Assembly (NCBI GenBank): GCA_947468255.1
Contig: CANIMM010000040.1
Location: 1-15,831 of the forward strand
Direction: 5' to 3'
DNA length: 15,831 nucleotides
Source of the DNA: Chitinophagaceae bacterium
Lineage (GTDB): Bacteria; Bacteroidota; Bacteroidia; Chitinophagales; Chitinophagaceae
Shown here: positions 1 through 7,647 of the stretch, piece after piece
Layout: each line of letters begins with the position of its first letter
Numbering within the stretch: the stretch's first letter is position 1
The notes under the pieces: generated by a model
The model's database searches: none
Seen by the model: the letters and a program-made list of their open reading frames with translations, nothing else
Told to the model about the DNA's origin: nothing
Translations under genes and position numbers: made by a program

Positions 1-1437
1 ACTTCGTCTATTAAGGTTTCCATCGTGGATGCGCAAACGCAAAATTGCGTTGCTACGGCTCAATATCCCGATTCAGAAACCGGCATCACATCGCTTCAGA
101 AAGGATGGGCAGAGCAAAGTCCTGAAATGTGGTGGGAAAATGTTCAACAGGCGATCCTCAAAGCGAATGCTACCAAAAAATACAATCCCGCCGATATTAA
201 GGCCATTGGTATTGCCTATCAGATGCATGGCTTGGTTTGTGTAGATAAGGAACAGCGTGTATTGCGTGATAGTATTATCTGGTGTGATAGCAGGGCGGTT
301 GAAATCGGCAATCGTGCTTTTGATGCCATTGGGCATGAGCGGTCGCTGCAACACTTACTAAATTCACCTGGAAATTTTACAGCTGCAAAGCTTGCCTGGG
401 TAAAAGAAAATGAACCTGCAACTTTTGCATTGATCGATAAAATAATGTTGCCTGGCGATTTTATTGCTATGAAGCTAACCGGTCAGGTTACCACCAGTAT
501 TGCAGCATTGAGTGAAGGTATTTTCTGGGATTTTAAAGAACAGGAGCTTTCCAAGGATGTGTTTAATTATTTTGGATTTGACAGATCGCTGATTCCGGAA
601 ATAAAGGAAGTATTTACCGCTCATGGAAATATCCAAACTTCTGTTGCCAGTCATTTGTCATTGCAGCCAGGCATACCCGTTACTTATAAAGCAGGTGATC
701 AGCCTAACAATGCACTGTCATTAAACGTGCTCGAACCAGGCGAAGTGGCCGCCACTGCGGGAACTTCCGGCGTTATCTATGGAGTAACGGATCAGCTAGT
801 TTTTGATCAGCAGTCAAGGATTAATAGCTTTGCACATGTTAATTATTTGGAGCAACAGAAAAGAATTGGCGTATTGCTTTGTATCAACGGTACAGGTATT
901 TTAAATAGCTGGATAAAAAAAGTAACCGGTAATCTTTATTCTTATCAGCAGATGAATGAAGCGGCCGCTACTGTAACAGCCGGTAGTAATGGATTGCGGA
1001 TGGTGCCTTTTGGCAATGGAGCCGAAAGAATGCTGGGAAACAAGTTGGTGCAAAGCCATATTCACCAGATTGATTTTAATGTTCATGGTCCTGCTCATTT
1101 ATTCAGGGCTGCACAAGAGGGAATTGCTTTTGCATTTCGGTACGGTGTAGATATCATGCGCGAAAATGGAATGCAACCTTCGGTAATCCGTGCTGGTAAA
1201 GCCAATATGTTTTTAAGTGATGTTTTTACAAGCTGCTTTGTAAATGCCACCAATATTCCTGTAGAACTTCATGATTGCGATGGCAGTGTGGGTGCTGCTA
1301 AGGGAGCTGGGATAGGAGTTGGTTTTTATAATTCACCCAAGGATGCATTTAGTAATTCCATCCCAATTGATTTGGTGGAACCAACGCAAAGCAAATTGTA
1401 TGATCAATTGTATGGTGAGTGGAAGGAATTGATATGA
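1..1437 (+). CDS. xylB: Xylulokinase (FGGY family), 5' end cut by window edge
   Basis: Phosphorylates D-xylulose with ATP to D-xylulose 5-phosphate in the cytosol, the second intracellular step of the isomerase route for xylose. The frame is open from base 1, and its first residues TSSIKVSIVDA match the end of the FGGY phosphate-1 loop (DIGTSS-IK). Only about the first ten residues are therefore missing. A GTG at 25 lies inside this conserved loop and is not the start. Visible landmarks are the QMHG sugar-contact motif near 220-231, LPGDF near 450, and AGDQPNNA with the presumed catalytic Asp at 697-699. The glycine-rich AATAGTSG stretch follows near 751-774, and a second ATP-site region DGSVGAAKGAGIG lies near 1279-1317. 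The length of about 480 residues fits the family. xylA follows closely on the same strand, which supports xylulokinase over other FGGY kinases. Confidence 0.93.
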   Translation, partial: TSSIKVSIVDAQTQNCVATAQYPDSETGITSLQKGWAEQSPEMWWENVQQAILKANATKKYNPADIKAIGIAYQMHGLVCVDKEQRVLRDSIIWCDSRAVEIGNRAFDAIGHERSLQHLLNSPGNFTAAKLAWVKENEPATFALIDKIMLPGDFIAMKLTGQVTTSIAALSEGIFWDFKEQELSKDVFNYFGFDRSLIPEIKEVFTAHGNIQTSVASHLSLQPGIPVTYKAGDQPNNALSLNVLEPGEVAATAGTSGVIYGVTDQLVFDQQSRINSFAHVNYLEQQKRIGVLLCINGTGILNSWIKKVTGNLYSYQQMNEAAATVTAGSNGLRMVPFGNGAERMLGNKLVQSHIHQIDFNVHGPAHLFRAAQEGIAFAFRYGVDIMRENGMQPSVIRAGKANMFLSDVFTSCFVNATNIPVELHDCDGSVGAAKGAGIGVGFYNSPKDAFSNSIPIDLVEPTQSKLYDQLYGEWKELI

Positions 1438-1491
1438 TTACAACTATACAATCCTGCTTAATAAAATAACGAGGTGGATTAACTCAATAAC

Positions 1492-1499
1492 TATTTTTG
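1492..1499 (+). promoter_or_regulatory. Possible -7 element upstream of xylA
   Basis: TATTTTTG matches the Bacteroidota -7 consensus TANNTTTG in the gap between xylB and xylA and would start a transcript about 40-70 bases before the xylA start. No TTTG -33 element lies at the usual 17-23 base spacing, and the tract is T-rich, so a chance match is quite possible. If real, it gives xylA a transcript separate from xylB. Confidence 0.28.
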
Positions 1500-1571
1500 A
1501 ATAATATTTTTATAAATAAATCCTAAACATCCATATCCAAATTAAAAATGGGTAGGGGCAAATCCAAACAT

Positions 1572-2900
1572 ATGTCAGTAGTAATCGGAAACAAAGAATT
1601 TTTTAAAGGTGTATCCCAAATTAAGTTTGAAGGCGCATCAAGTGATAATCCCTTGGCCTATCGGTGGTATGATGAAAATAAGATAGTAGCTGGCAAGCCT
1701 ATGAAAGAATACTTGCGGTTCGCCTGTGCTTACTGGCATTCTTTTGTTGGCAATGGTGCAGATCCATTTGGAGAAGCCACTCATTTGCATCCATGGAATG
1801 AAAAAGCAGATGCAGTAGAAAGAGCAAAAGACAAGGCAGATGCAGCTTTTGAGTTTATCACCAAATTAGGACTTCCTTATTATTGTTTTCACGATTTGGA
1901 TGTGGTAGATTATACCAATGATGTATTGGATAATGAAAAAAGATTACAGTCGGTAACAGCCTATCTAAAACAAAAACAGGCAGATAGCGGCGTTAAATTG
2001 TTGTGGGGTACTGCTAATTTATTTTCTAGTCGCAGGTACATGAATGGAGCTGCAACCAATCCCGACTTTCATGTGTTGGCACATGGTGGGGCACAGGTAA
2101 AAGCTGCATTGGATGCAACCATTGAATTAAAAGGAGAGAACTATGTATTTTGGGGAGGCCGCGAAGGCTATATGAGTTTACTCAATACCAATATGAAAAG
2201 GGAAAAAGAGCATCTTGCTAAATTCTTACATGTTGCAAAAGATTATGCTCGTAAAAATGGCTTCAAGGGTACTTTTTTTATCGAGCCAAAGCCTTGTGAG
2301 CCTAGTAAGCATCAGTATGATTATGATTGCGAAACGGTGATTGGGTTTTTACGTCAGTATGATTTGCTCAATGATTTTAAAATCAATATCGAAGTAAACC
2401 ATGCAACCCTTGCAGGACATACTTTTCAACATGAACTACAGGTAGCTGCTGATGCAGGTATGTTGGGTAGCATGGATGCCAATAGAGGGGATTATCAAAA
2501 TGGCTGGGATACGGATCAGTTTCCAAATAATATTAATGAACTGGTAGAGTCTATGCTTGTAGTACTGGAAGCGGGAGGCTTTGCAGGTGGTGGAATTAAT
2601 TTTGATGCTAAGATTAGAAGGAATTCAACTGATGCAGCAGATCTATTTCATGCACATATTGGAGGGATAGATACTTTTGCTAGGGCACTGATTATAGCGG
2701 ATAATATCCTTCAGAAAAGTGACTATAAAAAATTACGTACCGATCGTTATGCCAGCTATGACGGTGGAAAAGGTAAATCATTTGAAGAGGGTAAATTAAC
2801 CTTGGAAGACCTTCGGGCCTATGCTGTTGAAAATGGCGAACCAGCAAAAAATAGTGGCAAACAAGAATATTTCGAAAACATTATTAATCGATTTATTTAG
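1572..2900 (+). CDS. xylA: Xylose isomerase
   Basis: Interconverts D-xylose and D-xylulose (class II xylose isomerase, TIM barrel, two divalent metal ions, usually a cytosolic tetramer). Mapping from E. coli XylA by recalled motifs shows all key residues kept. In the 442-residue numbering these are the proton-relay His107 and Asp110 (CFHDLD), and Glu238 and Lys240 in FIEPKP. Glu274 and His277 follow in IEVNH, then Asp302, Asp313 and Asp315 in the GSMDANRGD...WDTD segment, and Asp345 in NFDAK. I chose the ATG at 1572 because MSVVIGNKEFFKG matches the usual N-terminus and gives 442 residues, near the family norm of about 440. An in-frame ATG at 1548 would add eight basic residues (MGRGKSKH) and has a more typical A-rich leader, so it remains an alternative. 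It follows xylB by 134 bases and precedes a HAD protein. Confidence 0.96.
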   Translation: MSVVIGNKEFFKGVSQIKFEGASSDNPLAYRWYDENKIVAGKPMKEYLRFACAYWHSFVGNGADPFGEATHLHPWNEKADAVERAKDKADAAFEFITKLGLPYYCFHDLDVVDYTNDVLDNEKRLQSVTAYLKQKQADSGVKLLWGTANLFSSRRYMNGAATNPDFHVLAHGGAQVKAALDATIELKGENYVFWGGREGYMSLLNTNMKREKEHLAKFLHVAKDYARKNGFKGTFFIEPKPCEPSKHQYDYDCETVIGFLRQYDLLNDFKINIEVNHATLAGHTFQHELQVAADAGMLGSMDANRGDYQNGWDTDQFPNNINELVESMLVVLEAGGFAGGGINFDAKIRRNSTDAADLFHAHIGGIDTFARALIIADNILQKSDYKKLRTDRYASYDGGKGKSFEEGKLTLEDLRAYAVENGEPAKNSGKQEYFENIINRFI

Positions 2901-2910
2901 GTGAATGGTG

Positions 2911-2928
2911 AATGAAAGTTATTTCATT
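2911..2928 (+). other. Short stem-loop just after xylA
   Basis: AATGAAA and TTTCATT form a perfect 7-bp stem around a GTTA loop, 11 bases after the xylA stop. It is AT-rich and has no T-tract behind it, so it is a weak terminator at best. An mRNA-stabilising 3' element is equally possible. Confidence 0.35.
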
Positions 2929-2952
2929 GAATTGTTTCTGCCTATAATTATT

Positions 2953-2991
2953 CAGTTCGCAATGTTTTCATATAATGCTATCATTGAACTG
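2953..2991 (+). other. Bulged stem-loop in the xylA-HAD gap
   Basis: CAGTTC (2953-2958) pairs with GAACTG (2986-2991), and AATG (2961-2964) pairs with CATT (2982-2985). This gives ten base pairs with a two-base GC bulge and a 17-base loop. There is no T-tract. It sits in the 153-base gap between two co-oriented genes and could tune transcript stability or partial termination. The function is inferred only. Confidence 0.3.
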
Positions 2992-3053
2992 GGTGTTAAC
3001 TAAGCGCAATGCCTTATTAATGATGAATGTCTAATATCCAACGAGATTAAACG

Positions 3054-3716
3054 ATGCAACAGGATACTGCTTTTTTATTCGATTTAAATGGCACCATGAT
3101 CGACGATATGCAATATCATATCAAAGCATGGCATAAAATTCTTACTGATTTAGGTGCAAATTTGAGTTTGCAGCAAATGAAGGAAGAGTGCTATGGTAAA
3201 AATGATGAATTGCTGGAGCGTATATTTCCTGGCCGTTTTTCTGTGGAAGAAAAAAAAACGATGTCCATTGAAAAGGAAACTACTTATCAAAAAGAGTATC
3301 AACCCGAACTTTCCCTAATCAAGGGGCTGGATGGTTTTCTACAGTCCGCCCATGCTAATGATGTTAAAATGGCTATTGGTTCGGCGGCTATCATGATGAA
3401 TATTGATTTCGTAATCGATGGATTAGCTATTCGTCCTTTTTTTAAATCTATCGTAAGTGCAGATGATGTGCAATACAGTAAACCTCACCCTGAAACTTAC
3501 CTGAAATGTTCGGATCAGCTGAAGGTGAGTCCGCAAAATTGCATTGTATTTGAAGATGCGCTAAAGGGGGTGGCAGCGGCTGAAAATGCAGGCATGCAAA
3601 CGGTGGTGTTGACGACTATGCATGCTGAGGAGGAATTTAGTCAATACAATAATATCCTTTGCTTTGTGAAAGATTATACGGATCCACAGCTGAAACGTTT
3701 TTTTTCAATAATCTAA
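3054..3716 (+). CDS. HAD-family phosphatase / beta-phosphoglucomutase-like protein
   Basis: A 220-residue haloacid dehalogenase superfamily protein with a helical cap (subfamily I layout), the usual size for beta-phosphoglucomutase and small sugar-phosphate phosphatases. Motif I is FDLNGT with nucleophile Asp10, but the second Asp is replaced by Asn12. Motif II Ser110 is in AIGSAA, motif III Lys143 in SKPHPE, and motif IV Glu167-Asp168 in VFEDALKG. The cap occupies about residues 15-90. The Asn at nucleophile+2 removes the usual acid/base, so activity could be slow, altered or regulatory. The ATG at 3054 is the only sensible start. It lies between xylA and the sugar symporter on the same strand, which suggests a task in xylose metabolism such as removing an excess or misphosphorylated sugar phosphate. 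The substrate is unknown. Confidence 0.85.
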   Translation: MQQDTAFLFDLNGTMIDDMQYHIKAWHKILTDLGANLSLQQMKEECYGKNDELLERIFPGRFSVEEKKTMSIEKETTYQKEYQPELSLIKGLDGFLQSAHANDVKMAIGSAAIMMNIDFVIDGLAIRPFFKSIVSADDVQYSKPHPETYLKCSDQLKVSPQNCIVFEDALKGVAAAENAGMQTVVLTTMHAEEEFSQYNNILCFVKDYTDPQLKRFFSII

Positions 3717-3811
3717 GTTATATTTAAAGAATTATTTAGAAATACGCTTAATATTGGTCGTTATTTTTAATGATGCTGCTATTTTTTACCTTTAAAATTT
3801 AAAATTCCTGT

Positions 3812-5497
3812 ATGAATGCCTTACAAACCCAAGATTATCTCGTTTTTCTAGTTTATTTTCTTATTGTAGCAGGCTACGGCTATATGGTTTACTACAAGAA
3901 AAAGAAGGCGACCGTTTCCGCATCCCATGATTATTTTTTAGCAGAAGGGTCCCTTACTTGGTGGGCTATTGGCGCATCGCTTATTGCCAGTAATATAAGT
4001 GCCGAGCAGTTTATCGGTATGAGTGGAAATGGCTTTAAAATGGGATTGGCTATTTCTACCTACGAGTGGATGGCTGCTGCAACACTGATGATTGTTGCCA
4101 TTTTCTTTATCCCAGTTTATCTGAAGAACAAGATCTATACGATGCCACAGTTTTTAAATCAACGCTATAATTCAACTGTAGCAATGATTATGGCCGTTTT
4201 TTGGTTGTTATTATATGTGGTGGTTAACCTGACCTCTATTTTGTACCTGGGTGCATTGGCCATCAGCAGTATTTCTGGTATTAATCTGTATGTGTGTATG
4301 TACGGGTTAGCGATTTTTGCAATTATCATCACACTTGGAGGTATGAAGGTGATTGGTTATACAGATGTTATTCAAGTTTTCTTTTTAATACTGGGAGGCT
4401 TGGTAACTACCTACATTGCCCTTACAATGGTGGCAGATCATTACCATACTAGTGGAGTAATAAACGGATTTAAAATGATGATGGAAAAATCGGATGATCA
4501 TTTTCATATGATATTCAAAAATGACAATGCCAACTATCCTAGTTTACCCGGACTAACGGTATTGGTTGGTGGAATGTGGATAGTGAATTTGAATTATTGG
4601 GGATGTAATCAATATATCACACAACGTGCATTGGGTGCAGATCTGAAAACTGCTAGAAGCGGAATTTTGTTTGCTGCTTTTTTGAAATTATTAATGCCTA
4701 TCATTGTTGTTTTGCCGGGTATTGCAGCTTATGTGTTATACCAAGAAGGTTATTTCCATACAGAGATGATGGTAAACGGTGAGCTGGTGCAGGATAAAGC
4801 CTATCCAGTATTATTGAACCTGTTACCCGTTGGTTTAAAAGGGCTGGCATTCGCCGCATTGACTGCAGCTATCGTGGCCTCGTTGGCAGGTAAGGCAAAT
4901 AGTATTTCCACCATTTTTACATTGGATATTTACAAGAAAAAACTCAATACTAATGCTAGCGAAATTCAATTGGTAAAAACCGGAAAAATTGCAGTATTGG
5001 TTGCCATGTTGATCGCTTGTCTTTTATCTCCATTTATGGGAATTGATAAAAAGGGTGGCTTTGAATTTATTCAGGAGTACACCGGATTTGTTAGTCCTGG
5101 TATTTTCGCCATGTTTATACTAGGTTTCTTTTGGAAAAAAACCACCTCCAACGCAGCTTTGTTTGCTACTGTAGGGGGCTTTGGATTGTCTATATTTTTT
5201 AAATTCATTCCTTCCATTATTAATCTTTCATTTCTCGCTCCTTTAGGATTTGCAACACTTGTAAAGCAGTCTGATGGCAGTTTGCTGTATGAGATTCCTT
5301 TTTTAGATAGGATGGGTTTTGTATTTGCAATTTGTGTTATTGTTATGTATATCATTAGTATGATTGAAAACAAAAGGGGCGTAACTACCAATGGCCTGGA
5401 AGTAGATCGATCTATGTTTAAAATGAACAATGCCTTTGCAGTGGGGGCATTAATTATTGGAGGTATATTGGTTGCTTTATATTCCTTCTTTTGGTAG
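3812..5497 (+). CDS. Sodium/sugar symporter (SSS family, vSGLT-like), probable xylose importer
   Basis: Inner-membrane Na+-coupled sugar uptake with the LeuT-type fold and about 14 transmembrane helices in 561 residues. It closely resembles Vibrio parahaemolyticus vSGLT by recalled sequence: NISAEQFIGMSG, STYEW, VNLTSILYLG, YTDVIQVFF, FLKLLMP, IQEYTGFVSPG and FWKKTTS. Equivalents of the vSGLT sugar-site residues are present: Gln66, Glu85, Asn259, Lys292 and Gln421, plus inner-gate Tyr262. At the Na+ site vSGLT has two serines (364/365), whereas this protein reads VASLAG, with Ala356 then Ser357. Only the second serine, the more critical one, is kept. It is the last gene of the xylose cluster, 95 bases after the HAD gene, and a strong terminator follows 31 bases after its stop. 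Xylose as substrate is inferred from context; galactose or glucose transport cannot be excluded. Confidence 0.9.
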   Translation: MNALQTQDYLVFLVYFLIVAGYGYMVYYKKKKATVSASHDYFLAEGSLTWWAIGASLIASNISAEQFIGMSGNGFKMGLAISTYEWMAAATLMIVAIFFIPVYLKNKIYTMPQFLNQRYNSTVAMIMAVFWLLLYVVVNLTSILYLGALAISSISGINLYVCMYGLAIFAIIITLGGMKVIGYTDVIQVFFLILGGLVTTYIALTMVADHYHTSGVINGFKMMMEKSDDHFHMIFKNDNANYPSLPGLTVLVGGMWIVNLNYWGCNQYITQRALGADLKTARSGILFAAFLKLLMPIIVVLPGIAAYVLYQEGYFHTEMMVNGELVQDKAYPVLLNLLPVGLKGLAFAALTAAIVASLAGKANSISTIFTLDIYKKKLNTNASEIQLVKTGKIAVLVAMLIACLLSPFMGIDKKGGFEFIQEYTGFVSPGIFAMFILGFFWKKTTSNAALFATVGGFGLSIFFKFIPSIINLSFLAPLGFATLVKQSDGSLLYEIPFLDRMGFVFAICVIVMYIISMIENKRGVTTNGLEVDRSMFKMNNAFAVGALIIGGILVALYSFFW

Positions 5498-5528
5498 ATC
5501 ATTTATTTTTCTAATTATTAATTCATAC

Positions 5529-5563
5529 GGTAGGTAGTTCTAAAAGAATTACCTACCTTTTTT
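5529..5563 (+). terminator. Rho-independent terminator of the xylose cluster
   Basis: GGTAGGTAGTTCT and AGAATTACCTACC form a 13-bp stem with one G-U pair and an AAA loop (5529-5557), followed directly by six T residues (5558-5563). It lies 31 bases after the symporter stop codon and separates the xylose genes from xdhC. Confidence 0.9.
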
Positions 5564-5617
5564 GTAGTTAACAGTTGACGATTGTATACCTTGAGCAAGT
5601 AATTTTTAATAAAACCC

Positions 5618-6739
5618 ATGAAAGAAATAAAGTCAATCATTGCCGCATATGATGCCATTGACAAGGATATTACCAATGCTGCTTTGGCAACAGTGGTAAG
5701 GGTAGAAGGCTCTTCTTATCGTAGAACAGGGGCTAGGATGCTGGTAATGGACAATGGGATTTGGGTAGGAGGCATTAGTGGAGGATGCCTAGAAGGGGAT
5801 GCACTTAAGCGGGCAAGAATGGCCATCGCAAAATCTGTTTCAACATTGATCACTTATGATACTACAGAAGAAGACAACCATCAAATCGGTGTTGGTCTTG
5901 GTTGTAATGGGGTAATTGATGTATTGTTTACTCCGTTGGTTTTTATTGATAAAAATAACCCGGTAGAAATATTAAAATCATGTATCAATAAGGATAGGAA
6001 ATCGCATGTATTGGTTTCCATAACTCATTTGGAAGAAAAATGGGGGGGGCTAAAAACTGGGGATATCATCCATTATAGTGGTCTTCAAAGCCTCTCTATT
6101 TTTTTAAATGACTTGTTGATTAGTGAAATTTCAAATGCTATCAATCATCAAATTGCAGAAAATAAATCTGCTACCTGTTCTTTTTTTATAGGGGATCAGA
6201 AAAAAATTGAATTATTTATTGAAATAGTCAATCCGGAAATCAGCGTGGTAATAATGGGGCATCAATATGATATTTATCCTCTTTGCAACTTATTAAAGCA
6301 AATAGGTTGGCAGACAACCATTATAGCAGATCTTCAAAAATTAAAGGGAGATATTTTTAAAATTGCAGACACTGTGACTACTCCTGATCAGATTTCAAAT
6401 CTTCTTATTGATCAATATACTGCCATTATTTTAATGTCGCATGATTACAAGACGGATAAAAATAATTTATCCATTGCGTTGGCAACGGCTGCACCTTATA
6501 TTGGAATGCTGGGTCCAAGGAGCCGTTCAGAAAAAATATGGAAAGAATTAGCTGAAGAGGATAAACCGATAGCAGCGGCAGCGTTGGATCGGATTCACGC
6601 CCCAGTTGGATTGGATATTGGAGCTATAACACCAGATGAAATTGCATTGTCATTGGTAGCTGAGATAAGGGCTTCACTTTCAGGAAGGGAGGGAGGATTT
6701 CTCAGACTCCGTAAAACCAGTATTCATGAACGGGGATAA
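5618..6739 (+). CDS. XdhC/CoxI family protein (molybdenum-enzyme maturation type)
   Basis: A 373-residue two-domain protein. The N-terminal XdhC_CoxI domain (about 1-105) carries EGSSYRRTGARMLV and GGISGGCLEGD with Cys57, then GLGCNG. The C-terminal Rossmann-like XdhC_C domain (about 205-350) has HDYKTD, MLGPRSRSE and PVGLDIGAITPDEIALS, and the end GGFLRLRKTSIHER fits the family. XdhC proteins bind molybdenum cofactor and help sulfurate and insert it into xanthine dehydrogenase-like enzymes. No such enzyme, MocA-like nucleotidyltransferase or other cofactor gene is in the window, so its client is unknown. The expected glycine loop (GAGHD type) reads GHQYD at 214-218. A run of eight G residues lies at 6042-6049. 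Bases 5561-5564 (TTTG) and 5587-5594 (TACCTTGA) make a weak promoter candidate behind the terminator. The symbol xdhC is withheld because the client enzyme is not known. Confidence 0.85.
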   Translation: MKEIKSIIAAYDAIDKDITNAALATVVRVEGSSYRRTGARMLVMDNGIWVGGISGGCLEGDALKRARMAIAKSVSTLITYDTTEEDNHQIGVGLGCNGVIDVLFTPLVFIDKNNPVEILKSCINKDRKSHVLVSITHLEEKWGGLKTGDIIHYSGLQSLSIFLNDLLISEISNAINHQIAENKSATCSFFIGDQKKIELFIEIVNPEISVVIMGHQYDIYPLCNLLKQIGWQTTIIADLQKLKGDIFKIADTVTTPDQISNLLIDQYTAIILMSHDYKTDKNNLSIALATAAPYIGMLGPRSRSEKIWKELAEEDKPIAAAALDRIHAPVGLDIGAITPDEIALSLVAEIRASLSGREGGFLRLRKTSIHERG

Positions 6740-6802
6740 ATAGTTCCAACCACTTACAGTAGCCTCTTTTTTGTTCATTTAATTTTCAGCGTAAAAGTAA
6801 TT

Positions 6803-6810
6803 TATCTTTG
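6803..6810 (+). promoter_or_regulatory. -7 element upstream of the Cof-type HAD gene
   Basis: TATCTTTG, followed by CG, matches the Bacteroidota TANNTTTG consensus and lies 27 bases before the ATG at 6838, ideal for a short A/T-rich leader. A TTTG at 6770-6773 is 29 bases upstream, too far for the usual spacing, so the -33 element is not evident. The 98-base gap after xdhC has no clear terminator. Confidence 0.5.
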
Positions 6811-6837
6811 CGCTTTCTTTACTATTTAATCAATCAA

Positions 6838-7647
6838 ATGTATAAAGCAGTTTTTATAGACATGGATGGAACTTTATTACAAAAGGACCATACTGTTAGC
6901 GAAGTCAACAAAAATGCGATTCAACGATTGTTGGACAAAGGAATCTTAGTAGTGCCCATTTCAGCCCGTCCGCTGCACGGTTTATTGCATATTACTCAAA
7001 AGGTATTGCCAGATTCAATGCCGGTAGTGAGTCTTAATGGTGGCTATATTTATCATAATTCAGCAATCATTTTCCAGGCAGATATCAGTTTACCTGAGGT
7101 AACTAAAATTCATGCTGAATTGCTTTTATATGACGTATCGGTAATGTACTATAGTCAGATGAAATGGTTTGCCACCCAAAGCACGAGTGCTATTATTAAA
7201 GAACAGCGGATCACCGATGTTGCCATACAAATTCAGCCCATTGAGCAAACAATCGCGTCGTGGAATACTGAAAATTCAGGACCTAATAAGATTTTAATTG
7301 TAGGGGATACGGACTTGGTTATTGAGGTGGAACAAAAAATGAAAAGTCTATACCAGGACAAACTAAATGTTTTTAAATCCCAGTCTAGTTATCTTGAACT
7401 GATGCACCTTCAGGCGTCTAAAACAAAGGCCCTACAATTTTTAATGAATCGGTACGGTATCCTTCGAGAAGAAGTGATTGCGATTGGTGATAATTACAAC
7501 GATAAGGAAATGATTGAATATGCTGGTGTTGGGGTAGCCATGGGCAATGCGCCCGAAGAAATAAAGATGGTAGCTGATTATGTTACCGATACCAATAATA
7601 ATGATGGGGTTGCCAAAGCATTGGCTCATTATTTTCCTGAAAAATAG
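6838..7647 (+). CDS. Cof-type HAD-superfamily IIB hydrolase
   Basis: A 269-residue cytosolic phosphatase of the Cof/YbiV/YidA group, which acts on sugar phosphates, flavin mononucleotide or similar small phosphates. Motif I is FIDMDGTLL with Asp8 and Asp10, and motif II is Ser42 in ISARP. The subfamily motif SLNGGYIY is at 65-72. The C2-type cap spans about 80-185, motif III Lys195 is in ASKTKAL, and motif IV GDNYND has Asp218 and Asp222. All catalytic residues are present, unlike the HAD protein of the xylose cluster. The ATG at 6838 was chosen over an in-frame TTG at 6808 because MYKAVFIDMDG is the normal N-terminus, and the TTG falls inside the likely -7 promoter element. Its stop abuts the stop of the convergent permease gene with no spacer. 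The substrate cannot be told from sequence. Confidence 0.9.
   Translation: MYKAVFIDMDGTLLQKDHTVSEVNKNAIQRLLDKGILVVPISARPLHGLLHITQKVLPDSMPVVSLNGGYIYHNSAIIFQADISLPEVTKIHAELLLYDVSVMYYSQMKWFATQSTSAIIKEQRITDVAIQIQPIEQTIASWNTENSGPNKILIVGDTDLVIEVEQKMKSLYQDKLNVFKSQSSYLELMHLQASKTKALQFLMNRYGILREEVIAIGDNYNDKEMIEYAGVGVAMGNAPEEIKMVADYVTDTNNNDGVAKALAHYFPEK

Noticed and set aside
25..27. GTG as start of the xylulokinase
   Set aside because: The codons before it (TSSIKVSI) continue the conserved phosphate loop, so the true start lies left of the window.
5071..5502. Minus-strand open frame of 143 residues inside the symporter gene
   Set aside because: It lies wholly antisense to a well-conserved transporter, has no recognisable domain, and is explained by the codon use of the real gene.
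6808..6810. TTG as start of the Cof-type HAD gene
   Set aside because: It overlaps the TATCTTTG promoter element, and ATG 6838 gives the standard N-terminus immediately before motif I.
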